Assembly: GCA_009782085.1 (NCBI GenBank)
Contig: WQUN01000203.1
Coordinates: 1 to 42,631, forward strand
DNA: 42,631 bases
Reading direction: 5' to 3'
Source of the DNA: Bacillota bacterium
GTDB taxonomy: Bacteria > Bacillota > Clostridia > Lachnospirales > WQUN01
The notes below the pieces were generated by a model. That model searched no databases. It saw only the letters and a list, made by a program, of their open reading frames with translations, and was not told the origin of the DNA. A program made the position numbers and the translations under genes. Positions 1 to 6,599 of this stretch are shown here, piece by piece (the first letter of the stretch is position 1; every line of letters starts with the position of its first letter).

Positions 1-546
1 CGGGCCGCCGTCCGCCTGCGTTTCCGGCGCACCGGCGTAAGTCTGCGCCTCCGGCGGGCTGTTGTCCGTCCGCGTTTTCGCAGAATCGGTGTCCGCCTTC
101 TTTTCCGGCGCGGCCGGCCGTTCCGAATAACCAGTCAGCTCTGGATAACCCGTCGGGGACGTCAATGACGATTCTGTAAATTCAGCCGCTTCGAGGGATT
201 CCGGCGGGCCGGCGTAAGTTTGCGTTTCCGGCGGGCTGTCGTCCGCTTGCGTTTCCGGCGCGCTAGTATAAGCCTGCGTTTCCGGCGCGGCTGTCAGCCA
301 CGAATAGTCCGGCTGCTCCGCATGATCCGCGTCCGGCTGCTCCGCATAGTCCGCCGCGTCCGCCTGCTCCGCATAGTCCGTCGCGTCCGCCTGCTCCGAA
401 CGGTTCGCGTCCGGCAGAACCGGCGCTTCCGCCAAGCCCGCCGCGCTCTCCGCCTCAGCCGTTTCCGGCGAAAATCCGGTTTCCGGCATACTCGCCGCCA
501 TATTCGGTTTTTTCGGCTTGTTCACGGCGCGTTCACGCTTATCCAT
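1..546 (-). CDS. Low-complexity Pro/Glu/Thr/Ala-rich protein next to BMC shell genes (3' end outside window)
   Basis: An open frame begins at ATG 546 (MDKRERAVNKPKKPN...) and runs 182 codons without a stop to the left edge, so the gene is partial. After a short basic start the residues are almost all A, P, E, T, S, D, Q, Y and G. There are internal repeats: four variants of EQADATDYA-like units around residues 50-80, then repeated PPETQTYAG-like units. I see no signal peptide, membrane segment or catalytic motif, so the visible part is probably disordered. It follows the two BMC shell genes on the same strand, about 40 bp after the second, so it is probably the next gene of the operon. The SD is weak. 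A function cannot be assigned; any folded domain would lie outside the window. Confidence 0.62.
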   Translation of the reverse strand, partial: MDKRERAVNKPKKPNMAASMPETGFSPETAEAESAAGLAEAPVLPDANRSEQADATDYAEQADAADYAEQPDADHAEQPDYSWLTAAPETQAYTSAPETQADDSPPETQTYAGPPESLEAAEFTESSLTSPTGYPELTGYSERPAAPEKKADTDSAKTRTDNSPPEAQTYAGAPETQADGGP

Positions 547-586
547 TCCGCCACACCAATCTTTTAGTCACTCAATTCCGAACATT

Positions 587-862
587 TCATTTCTTCGGTA
601 AAATCAGTTCCACGTCCGAATGGGGCCTGGGTATCACGTGCGCGGCCACCAGCTCGCCCAGCTTCGCCGCCGCCCTCGAACCGACTTCCACCGCCGCCTT
701 TACCGCGCCCACGTCCCCGCGCACCATCACCGTCACCAGCCCGGAGCCGATCTTCTCCGTCCCCGTAAGAACCACGTCCGCAGCCTTTACCATCGCGTCC
801 GCCGCCTCGATCGATGCCACAAGGCCCCTGGTTTCTACCAGGCCCAACGCTTCACGATCCAT
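587..862 (-). CDS. pduA: BMC-H microcompartment shell protein (PduA/PduJ/EutM type)
   Basis: A 91-residue single BMC domain covering the whole protein. It opens with ALGLVETRGLVASIEAADAM, the classic N-terminal strand and helix of hexameric shell proteins. The pore region is GTEKIGSGLVTVMVRGDVGA, and the C-terminus VAAHVIPRPHSDVELILPK is typical of PduA, PduJ and EutM. Such proteins form cyclic hexamers that tile the facets of the shell and let small metabolites through a central pore. The SD GGAGG lies 7 nt before ATG. It follows the other BMC-H gene by 24 bp on the same strand. PduA and PduJ cannot be told apart from sequence alone; the shell assignment is certain. Confidence 0.95.
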   Translation of the reverse strand: MDREALGLVETRGLVASIEAADAMVKAADVVLTGTEKIGSGLVTVMVRGDVGAVKAAVEVGSRAAAKLGELVAAHVIPRPHSDVELILPKK

Positions 863-886
863 ATCAATCCCTCCCGGATATAAATA

Positions 887-1195
887 TTATGACAGCGCGT
901 CTATTGCCAGCATCCTCTCGGTGTCGCCCGCGGGGTTCGCTATAACATGCCTCGCCACCACCCCGGACACCGCCGCGGCGGCGCGTTCCCCGGCCGCAAG
1001 CCCCGCCTCCACGTCTGAGACGCTTCCCCTGATCTTCACGAGGATTATCAGAGGCACGGGCAAAGTCTCCGCCTTGGCGGGCTTGTTCCGGTCGAAAGCC
1101 TCTATCGAGACGTTCGCCGCCTTGCAGGCCGCGTCCCCGGCCGCGAACGCCGCCGCCAGCCCGTAAACCTCCAGAAGGCCCACTGCCTCGCCCAT
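887..1195 (-). CDS. BMC-H shell protein, divergent paralogue
   Basis: A 102-residue single BMC domain starting AVGLLEVYGLAAAFAAGDAA. It differs from its neighbour by the segment IEAFDRNKPAKAETLPVP in the middle, which lengthens the loop around the pore, and by the ending VVARHVIANPAGDTERMLAI. This DRNKP-type variant is a recognised subgroup of BMC-H proteins in propanediol and deoxysugar-type loci. It would form hexamers with a different pore from the PduA-like protein, giving the shell two transport properties. SD GGTGG lies just before ATG. It follows the alcohol dehydrogenase gene after a 282-bp gap filled with repeats. No pentameric or trimeric (tandem-domain) shell gene is in the window, so the shell set must continue to the left or lie elsewhere. 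Confidence 0.93.
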   Translation of the reverse strand: MGEAVGLLEVYGLAAAFAAGDAACKAANVSIEAFDRNKPAKAETLPVPLIILVKIRGSVSDVEAGLAAGERAAAAVSGVVARHVIANPAGDTERMLAIDALS

Positions 1196-1241
1196 AGAAC
1201 CACCCCGCAGCGGAACGGTCTACCCCGCTCCTTACATTTTT

Positions 1242-1477
1242 CTAGTACATCATCCCAAAAATAACTGCTCATGGTCATTCTGAGGCGAAGCCGAAAAATC
1301 TTAAGATCCTTCGCTTCGCTCAGGATGACATACAGCCTAACTTTTTTTTGATATGCTGTACTGGTACATCGTCCCAGAAGTAACTTGCTCATTGTCATTC
1401 TGAGGCGAAGCCGAAGAATCTAAGATCCTTCGCTACGATCAGGATGACATTTGGGCCTTTATTTACGATACGTTGTA
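1242..1477. repeat. Two tandem ~118-bp copies of a palindrome-bearing repeat
   Basis: Two imperfect direct copies (about 1242-1360 and 1361-1477) fill the gap between the dehydrogenase and the second shell gene. Each begins CTAGTACATC or CTGGTACATC, and a third partial CTAG at 1478 supplies the TAG stop of the dehydrogenase. Inside each copy is a palindrome, TGTCATTCTGAGGCGAAG facing CTTCGCT...CAGGATGACA. The same core recurs at 25434-25504 and as a half copy at 6567-6593. RNA from this strand would fold into a strong stem, which could stabilise or attenuate the operon transcript; that role is inference. Confidence 0.8.
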
Positions 1478-2719
1478 CTAGTTCCCGGCTACGTAAGCCA
1501 CCTTGATCCCTTCCATTTTTAGGTTCGTCCTGAGCGCCTCGTCAATTTGATCCAGCCCGAACCGGTGCGTTATCAGCTTTTCCAGCGGCAGGCCGACGCC
1601 TTTGGCGCGCTTCAGGAAGTCGAAGGTCGTGGGATAATCCCTTAGGGTGTAGACCCACGCGCCCACCAAAGTGATCTCCTTTTTGCAAATGTCGAAGTGC
1701 GGGTTTATCGTCGCGTCGCCGTTGTCCACGAAGAAACCCAGCTCGCAGAGCCCGCCGCCGCGCCGGACGAACTTCCACACCGTGGAGGCCGCCTGGGGCG
1801 AGCCGGTGCACTGGAAGGCGAAATCCGCCAGCGTCCCGCCGGTCAGGTCGCGGACGGCCTCGACCAGGACGTCCGTGTTGCGGTAGTTCTTGAAGTTCAC
1901 GGTCGTGTTCGCTCCCATGTCCTTGGCCAGGGCCAGGCGCTTCTCCTCGCCGTCGACGGCGATGATGTTCTCGATGCCCATTGTGCGCAGGACGGCGATC
2001 AGCAGCAGGCCGATCGGCCCGCAGCCCTGCACGGCCACGCGGCTGTTGAACCGCAGGATGTTCGTCAGCTTCGCGCGCTCCACGGCGTGGACGACGACGG
2101 CGGACGGCTCGATCAGAAGGCGCATGTCCAGGTCGAGGTCGTTTACCACGAAGAACGTGGAGTTCTTGCGGATCACCAGATATTCCGCGAACCAGCCGTT
2201 CAGGTGCACGTTGTCGTCCGGGAGCAGGCCGTAGACGTCCGATTTCTCCGACACGTTGAATTTGTTCATGTCGAACATGGTCATGGCCGGGTCGTCGCCG
2301 AAGATGACGCAGGTGACGATCTTGTCGCCCACCTTCACCGGCTTGCCGGCGCTGTCGCGGGTGACGTTCTTGCCCAGGCGGGCTATCGCCCCGGAACCCT
2401 CGTGCCCGAGAACCAACGGAATCAGGCCGAACGGGTCTTTCCGGTACTCGTGCGCGTCCGTGCCGCAGACGCCGCAGCCCTCCACCTTGACCAAGATTTC
2501 GTCGTCCCCGGTCGGCGGGATCGGGTATTCGCGGATCTCGAATTTCTCCTTGGCCACCAGGACGGCCGCCCGCGCCGCGGCCGGGACGGGGCCGGAACGT
2601 CCGCCCGGCGCGGGCTTGCGGCCGGGATCCGGGGCGCTTGCGCCGGGGCCCGTCCCCGGCTTCATCTCGTTAAAGACCTGCCTTACGATCTTTTCGATGT
2701 CCACGGATGTTACTTCCAA
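1478..2719 (-). CDS. Zinc-type (MDR) alcohol dehydrogenase with N-terminal microcompartment targeting helix
   Basis: A 413-residue medium-chain dehydrogenase, probably reducing propionaldehyde to propanol (or lactaldehyde to propanediol) with NADH inside the microcompartment. The first 20 residues, EVTSVDIEKIVRQVFNEMKP, form an amphipathic helix of the encapsulation-peptide kind, followed by a Pro/Gly/Ala linker. Then come the catalytic-zinc motifs GCGVCGTDAHE and GHEGSG and the Rossmann motif VQGCGPIGLLL. The four-cysteine structural-zinc lobe of most family members is not visible. I place the start at TTG 2719, because AAAGGAGG lies 6-7 nt before it and the protein then opens with the helix; an upstream ATG at 2770 would overlap pduP. 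Most pdu loci use an iron-type PduQ here, so this is a replacement by an unrelated family. Confidence 0.9.
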   Translation of the reverse strand: MEVTSVDIEKIVRQVFNEMKPGTGPGASAPDPGRKPAPGGRSGPVPAAARAAVLVAKEKFEIREYPIPPTGDDEILVKVEGCGVCGTDAHEYRKDPFGLIPLVLGHEGSGAIARLGKNVTRDSAGKPVKVGDKIVTCVIFGDDPAMTMFDMNKFNVSEKSDVYGLLPDDNVHLNGWFAEYLVIRKNSTFFVVNDLDLDMRLLIEPSAVVVHAVERAKLTNILRFNSRVAVQGCGPIGLLLIAVLRTMGIENIIAVDGEEKRLALAKDMGANTTVNFKNYRNTDVLVEAVRDLTGGTLADFAFQCTGSPQAASTVWKFVRRGGGLCELGFFVDNGDATINPHFDICKKEITLVGAWVYTLRDYPTTFDFLKRAKGVGLPLEKLITHRFGLDQIDEALRTNLKMEGIKVAYVAGN

Positions 2720-2736
2720 ACAAATCCCTCCTTTGT

Positions 2737-4128
2737 TCACCTGATGCACAGACTGTCGCTCATAACGCATCTTCTGCTCTTCGTGAACGTATACGCCGAC
2801 GTCAGCCCCTCGCCGGTGCGGCTGGCGATTGTGAAGGTCGTGTATCCCTCCCCGCCGAAGCCTATGGCGTTGTACGACGGGCCGTTCTTCACGAAAATGG
2901 CCGTGTCCAGCGCCTTGCCGAACTTGGTCAGGTGGTCCACGTTTTTCGAGTGCATGTGCGCGGAGTGCCTGTTCCCGTGCTCCAGGTTTTTGCAGAGCTC
3001 TATGCCGGCGTCCACGTTTTTCACCCGCACGAGGCCGATTATCGGCATCATCAGCTCTTCCCGGATCGCGGGGTGCTGCTCGGAGCCCTCGAATATGACG
3101 AGCTTCACGTCCCCGGCGTCCACCCCTATGTCGCGCAGCAGCCGCGAAGCGTCCGCGCCGACGTATTTCCGGTTCAGGACGTCCTTGCCGTTGTGCCTGA
3201 CAAAGACCAGCTGCATCAGCTTTTCGACCTCCGCCGCCGACGCGTGGTAGCAGCCGTTCTCCTTCATGTGGTGCAAGAGCTCGTCCGCGACCCGCTCCAC
3301 GGCCACGATCTCTTTCTCCGCGATGCAGGGCAGGTTGTTGTCGAAGGACGCGCCGTTGATGATGTCCACGGCGGCCTTCGGGACGTCCGCCGTCTCGTCC
3401 ACCAGCGCCGGCGGGTTCCCGGCCCCCGCGCCTATGGCGCGTTTGCCCGTGGAGAGCGCCGCGGTCACGACGCCCGGCCCGCCCGTGGCGACTATCAGCT
3501 GGATCTCCGGGTGCCTGAACATCGCCTCGCCGGACTCCAGCGTCGGATTTTCCAGGGAAACGGCGATGTTTTCGGGGCCGCCGGCCTCCAGCGACGCCCG
3601 GTTGACTATCTCCACGGCCAGGTTAGAGACGTTTTTCGCGCCGGGGTGCGGGTTGAACACGACGGTGTTCCCGGCGGCCAGCATACCGATCGCGTTGCAC
3701 AGGATCGTCTCGCTGGGGTTTGTGGACGGCGTGACCGCGCCGATAACGCCGAACGGCCCGCGCTCCACGAGGGTCAGCCCCCTGTCGCCCGACCACGCCG
3801 TCGTCGTGATGTCCTCCGTGCCGGGCGTCTTTTCGGCCACTAGCTGGTGCTTCAGGATCTTGTGCCCGACCTTGCCCATGCCCGTCTCCCGGACGCCCAG
3901 CTCGGAGAGCGCCGCGGCGTTTTTCAGGATGTTTTTGCGTATCGAGGCGATTATCTTCTCGCGGAATTCCATCGGCATGGCCGCGATCATCCGCTGGGTC
4001 GTCCGCGCGGCCGCGACAGCCGCGTCCATGTCTGCGAAGATGCCGGGGCGCTCGGCTTTCGGCGGCTCGCCGGATCTCACGCGAGAAAGGACTTCCCTGA
4101 CGATTTCCCGGATTTCGGCTTCGTCCAT
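2737..4128 (-). CDS. pduP: CoA-acylating propionaldehyde dehydrogenase PduP
   Basis: A 463-residue aldehyde dehydrogenase of the PduP/EutE family. It oxidises propionaldehyde to propionyl-CoA with NAD inside the microcompartment. The N-terminus MDEAEIREIVREVLSRV is a typical encapsulation helix with a short linker. The cofactor region has AVTPSTNPSE, and the catalytic cysteine is Cys268 in NLPCIAEKE. The C-terminal part carries GFGGEGYTTFTIA, as expected for this family. The SD GGAGGTGACAC directly precedes ATG. Its 3' end lies 17 bp before the dehydrogenase start, and the two enzymes together recycle NAD. Length matches Salmonella PduP closely. EutE is the nearest alternative, but the diol dehydratase upstream points to PduP. 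Confidence 0.96.
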   Translation of the reverse strand: MDEAEIREIVREVLSRVRSGEPPKAERPGIFADMDAAVAAARTTQRMIAAMPMEFREKIIASIRKNILKNAAALSELGVRETGMGKVGHKILKHQLVAEKTPGTEDITTTAWSGDRGLTLVERGPFGVIGAVTPSTNPSETILCNAIGMLAAGNTVVFNPHPGAKNVSNLAVEIVNRASLEAGGPENIAVSLENPTLESGEAMFRHPEIQLIVATGGPGVVTAALSTGKRAIGAGAGNPPALVDETADVPKAAVDIINGASFDNNLPCIAEKEIVAVERVADELLHHMKENGCYHASAAEVEKLMQLVFVRHNGKDVLNRKYVGADASRLLRDIGVDAGDVKLVIFEGSEQHPAIREELMMPIIGLVRVKNVDAGIELCKNLEHGNRHSAHMHSKNVDHLTKFGKALDTAIFVKNGPSYNAIGFGGEGYTTFTIASRTGEGLTSAYTFTKSRRCVMSDSLCIR

Positions 4129-4230
4129 GTGTCACCTCCATAAAACGTTTAATCAACATTCATCCGCATAATCTGTTTTTATCCGTTAAATCCGCGTTGC
4201 CAATCTTTGTTTTGTTTATTCACATATCGC

Positions 4231-4340
4231 GCTATTGTCGTTTCGTTTGAAATTGAGCTTCAAACTTCGTGCGAAACGCCCCTGAACAACAGTCGTTTCG
4301 CGCTCGTTTTCAGCTCATTTCAAATCGAAACGACTATAGC
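4231..4340. repeat. 30-bp inverted repeat spanning the 3' end of pduO
   Basis: The arm at 4231-4260 (GCTATTGTCGTTTCGTTTGA...) is nearly the reverse complement of 4311-4340, with a 50-nt centre. The right arm holds the last codons and the TGA of pduO. The structure could act as a processing or attenuation stem between pduO and pduP. There is no T-run, so I do not call it an intrinsic terminator. Confidence 0.6.
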
Positions 4341-5291
4341 CCCGTATTCGGCCAATGCCGTGTCCTCCGCGGCCGTGCCCCCGCTTACGCCTATCGCCCC
4401 CAGCAGCTTCCCGTCCCGGATGACCGGCGTCCCGCCGCCCACGACCGTGATCTTGCCGTCCGCGTCGATCCCGTACAGCTCCTTGCCCGGAGCGGCGAGC
4501 TTTTGCAGCTCGTGGGTCGGCGTTTTCAGCGCGGCGGCCGTGTAGGCCTTCTTTATCGCCAGATTGAACGAGATCGGGAACACGCCGTCCATCGCGTGGG
4601 CGGCGATAGGGAGCCCGTCCGGCTTTACCGCGGCCACCGCCACGCTAAGGCCCGTTTCGCGCGCCTTTTCGGTGACGCGGGCCATTACGCGCTCCGCGTC
4701 CGCCAGGCTCAGGCTTTCGGACATACAAATCACCTCCCCGCCGCTTCTGTTCGCGGCGTTCATGCTCTCCGACACGACTTTCCTGATTATATACACAAAA
4801 TCCGCATACCTCGCCAGTATGTAGAGGTAATCCGAAAGCCTGTTGATGTAGCGCATGGCTTCGGGCGAGACGGGCTTACGGCTGTTCAGGGCCGAGAGGC
4901 GCGTCTCCGCCCGGCGGCAAACCGCCCTGGCGACGTCGATATGCGCGGACAGCTCGCAGGAGCCGGGCGGCGCGAAGGTGTCCCGCTCCAGCATTTCAGC
5001 CTGCATATGGTCCATGCGGCGCTCGAGCTCTTCCGTGTCCGCGTCGAAGGAGCGGAAGGCCGGGTTCTCCCTGCAAGCAATATGCGCGCACATCGAGAAC
5101 AGCTTTTTCTGCGCGCAGCCGATGAACTCCGCCTGGCCGTCCCCGCCGTATCCGACCTTGACCAGCCCGAGGAAGGAGATCAGCTCGTCTATGGCGCCCA
5201 TCGCCGTCACCGCGTCGTCGTGCTTTTGGATCGGAACCGGGTCGAACAGCGTGGTTTTTCCGGCGTCGCCCTGTTTCGTGTATATCTTCAT
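4320..5291 (-). CDS. pduO: PduO: corrinoid adenosyltransferase fused to a GlcG/HbpS-like domain
   Basis: A 323-residue two-domain protein. Residues 1-180 are a PduO-type ATP:cob(I)alamin adenosyltransferase: MKIYTKQGDAGKTTLFDPV at the N-terminus is the ATP-binding segment, and CRRAETRLSAL plus INRLSDYLYILARYAD are the helices that form the trimer active site. Residues from about 190 on (LSLADAERVMARVTEKA...) are the GlcG/HbpS (DUF336, PduO_C) domain, with GGTPVIRDGKLLGAIGVSGG. The enzyme remakes adenosylcobalamin for the diol dehydratase. Its ATG overlaps the pduH stop as ATGA, showing translational coupling. The same fusion occurs in Salmonella PduO. Confidence 0.96.
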   Translation of the reverse strand: MKIYTKQGDAGKTTLFDPVPIQKHDDAVTAMGAIDELISFLGLVKVGYGGDGQAEFIGCAQKKLFSMCAHIACRENPAFRSFDADTEELERRMDHMQAEMLERDTFAPPGSCELSAHIDVARAVCRRAETRLSALNSRKPVSPEAMRYINRLSDYLYILARYADFVYIIRKVVSESMNAANRSGGEVICMSESLSLADAERVMARVTEKARETGLSVAVAAVKPDGLPIAAHAMDGVFPISFNLAIKKAYTAAALKTPTHELQKLAAPGKELYGIDADGKITVVGGGTPVIRDGKLLGAIGVSGGTAAEDTALAEYGAIVVSI

Positions 5292-5596
5292 GCCAGTTCA
5301 AACCTTTCCCGCTTGATATATAGCGCGGCGTTCTTCCCGGCGAGCCTGGGCGCGGCGGCCGAGGGGGGCATGACCAGCGTTTTTTCCGCGTACAGCGCCG
5401 TGTATCCGGCGCGCAGCCCGATCCCGCAGCCGAAGACGCTCTCCAGAGAGGCGGCTTTTGCCATTTTAATTACGCAGTCCCCGCCCTCCGGCACGACCTC
5501 GCCGGGCACGCCCTCCTCCTCCAGCCCCGCCAGGATTTCCGGCAAAGCGGGGGAAGCGGGGTCGTCCGTGTAAATAACCGCCGCGATTTTTTCCAT
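5288..5596 (-). CDS. pduH: Diol dehydratase reactivase small subunit PduH
   Basis: A 102-residue protein starting MEKIAAVIYTDD; the GGAG before this ATG decides the start. The fold family is the DdrB/PduH/GdrB small subunit, recognised from the opening strand, the segment GCGIGLRAGYTALYAE and the small size. With PduG it forms the chaperone-like complex that swaps damaged cobalamin for fresh adenosylcobalamin in PduCDE. In most loci pduH follows pduG directly; here a HAD phosphatase gene lies between them, ending 2 nt before this start codon. It overlaps pduO by 4 nt. Confidence 0.93.
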   Translation of the reverse strand: MEKIAAVIYTDDPASPALPEILAGLEEEGVPGEVVPEGGDCVIKMAKAASLESVFGCGIGLRAGYTALYAEKTLVMPPSAAAPRLAGKNAALYIKRERFELA

Positions 5597-5598
5597 TG

Positions 5599-6420
5599 TC
5601 AACACTCCGCGTTTTCCTCGATCCATTTAGCCACGCCGTCGTCATCGTTTGAACTAATAACGGCGGTGGCGGCTTCCTTTAACTCCGGCACGGCGTTGGC
5701 CGTCGCGTAGCCCTCGTCCGCCGCGGAAAACAGCGATAAGTCGTTCCGTTCGTCGCCAAAAACAACCATCTTTTCACAGCCGAGCATTTCTTTGAGCCGC
5801 AGAGCGGCGTTGGCTTTCGTCGATTTTACGGGCAATATGTCACAGCAACGGTTATCGGAGTATGGCGCTTTAAGATAAATACAGCTGAAACGGCTATCCG
5901 CTTCAAAAATATTTTTTATCGGTGATAAGGCAGCGTCAGTATCCATCCATGAGAAACGGAAAATGTCTCCGACATAAAGCTCATCGGCAGTCTCGACCTC
6001 ACGGCGGCGAGGGTCTCCGATTCTGTTGTCCAGATAACTCCTCACGGCAGGCGTGACACATTTCTCGATATAGGCAAATCGCTCCGTTCCGTCGATATAC
6101 GCGCTGACAATCGGATATACTCCATATTTTTTGAGTATAGAATAAACAATCTCAACTTCATCCGATGTAAAAAAATTCAGAGGTAAAGTGTCATTTGCCG
6201 CGTTCTCAATTATAAACGCGCCGTCGCCGCAAATCACCGGAAACCTAATGTCCAATCCTGCGCTTACCTTCGACGCCGTGACAAATGACCGCGCAGTAGC
6301 GTAGGAGAAGCAGCCCCCGCGCCTGACGAACCGGTTGATCACATCCGCCGTGTATCCGGACACGCGCTCGTCCGAGCGGAGCAGCGTCCCATCCAGGTCG
6401 GAAAGGTAGAGAGTTTTCAT
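5599..6420 (-). CDS. HAD-superfamily (Cof-type) phosphatase inserted between pduG and pduH
   Basis: A 273-residue Cof/YidA-type HAD hydrolase. The nucleophile motif is SDLDGTLL (Asp8 and Asp10), the threonine/serine motif is in YATARS, and the metal motif is VVFGDERNDLSLFSAAD near the C-terminus. A C2 cap fills the middle. Members dephosphorylate small sugar or flavin phosphates; the substrate here is unknown. The ATG at 6420 has GGAGG four nt before it. The gene is visibly richer in A/T than pduG and pduH, especially in its middle and first half, and breaks a gene pair that is normally adjacent, so it looks like a later insertion. It is co-directional and 2 nt from pduH, so it is probably transcribed with the operon. 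Confidence 0.9.
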   Translation of the reverse strand: MKTLYLSDLDGTLLRSDERVSGYTADVINRFVRRGGCFSYATARSFVTASKVSAGLDIRFPVICGDGAFIIENAANDTLPLNFFTSDEVEIVYSILKKYGVYPIVSAYIDGTERFAYIEKCVTPAVRSYLDNRIGDPRRREVETADELYVGDIFRFSWMDTDAALSPIKNIFEADSRFSCIYLKAPYSDNRCCDILPVKSTKANAALRLKEMLGCEKMVVFGDERNDLSLFSAADEGYATANAVPELKEAATAVISSNDDDGVAKWIEENAEC

Positions 6421-6452
6421 GGTTCCTCCATCGGTTACGGCCGCTCGGATGA

Positions 6453-6555
6453 TATACCGGAGTGCGAAAACATTAGCCTTCTCTGTCGCCGATTCGCCGC
6501 AGAAGCGTTCGTCGAATCGGCTCGTCGTCGGCAAATGTTTTCTGCATCCGGTATA
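6453..6555. repeat. MITE-like inverted repeat, copy A
   Basis: A 103-bp element bounded by TATACCGGAGTGCGAAAACA and the near-complement ending GCATCCGGTATA. The terminal arms are about 26 bp. The centre has a second small palindrome, GATTCGCCG facing GTCGAATC. Copies B (9346-9415) and C (19572-19634) share the same ends and differ in the centre. It sits between the pduG stop and the HAD gene. Confidence 0.85.
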
Positions 6556-6566
6556 AACGGCGGCTT

Positions 6567-6593
6567 TGTCATTCTGAGCGGAGCGAAGAATCC
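6567..6593. repeat. Half copy of the TGTCATTCTGAGCG repeat
   Basis: TGTCATTCTGAGCGGAGCGA with its following bases matches one arm of the palindromic repeat seen at 1242-1477 and 25434-25504. It lies a few nt downstream of the pduG stop codon. Confidence 0.6.
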
Positions 6594-6599
6594 TTGGCG

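Noticed and set aside
1102..1398. A minus-strand frame crossing the tandem repeat and the second shell gene
   Set aside because: It reads the shell gene in another frame and starts in repeat DNA.
1697..3843. Long plus-strand open frames opposite the dehydrogenase and pduP
   Set aside because: They are third-position GC shadows of clear minus-strand enzymes; their translations are His/Val/Arg/Gly-rich with no family match.
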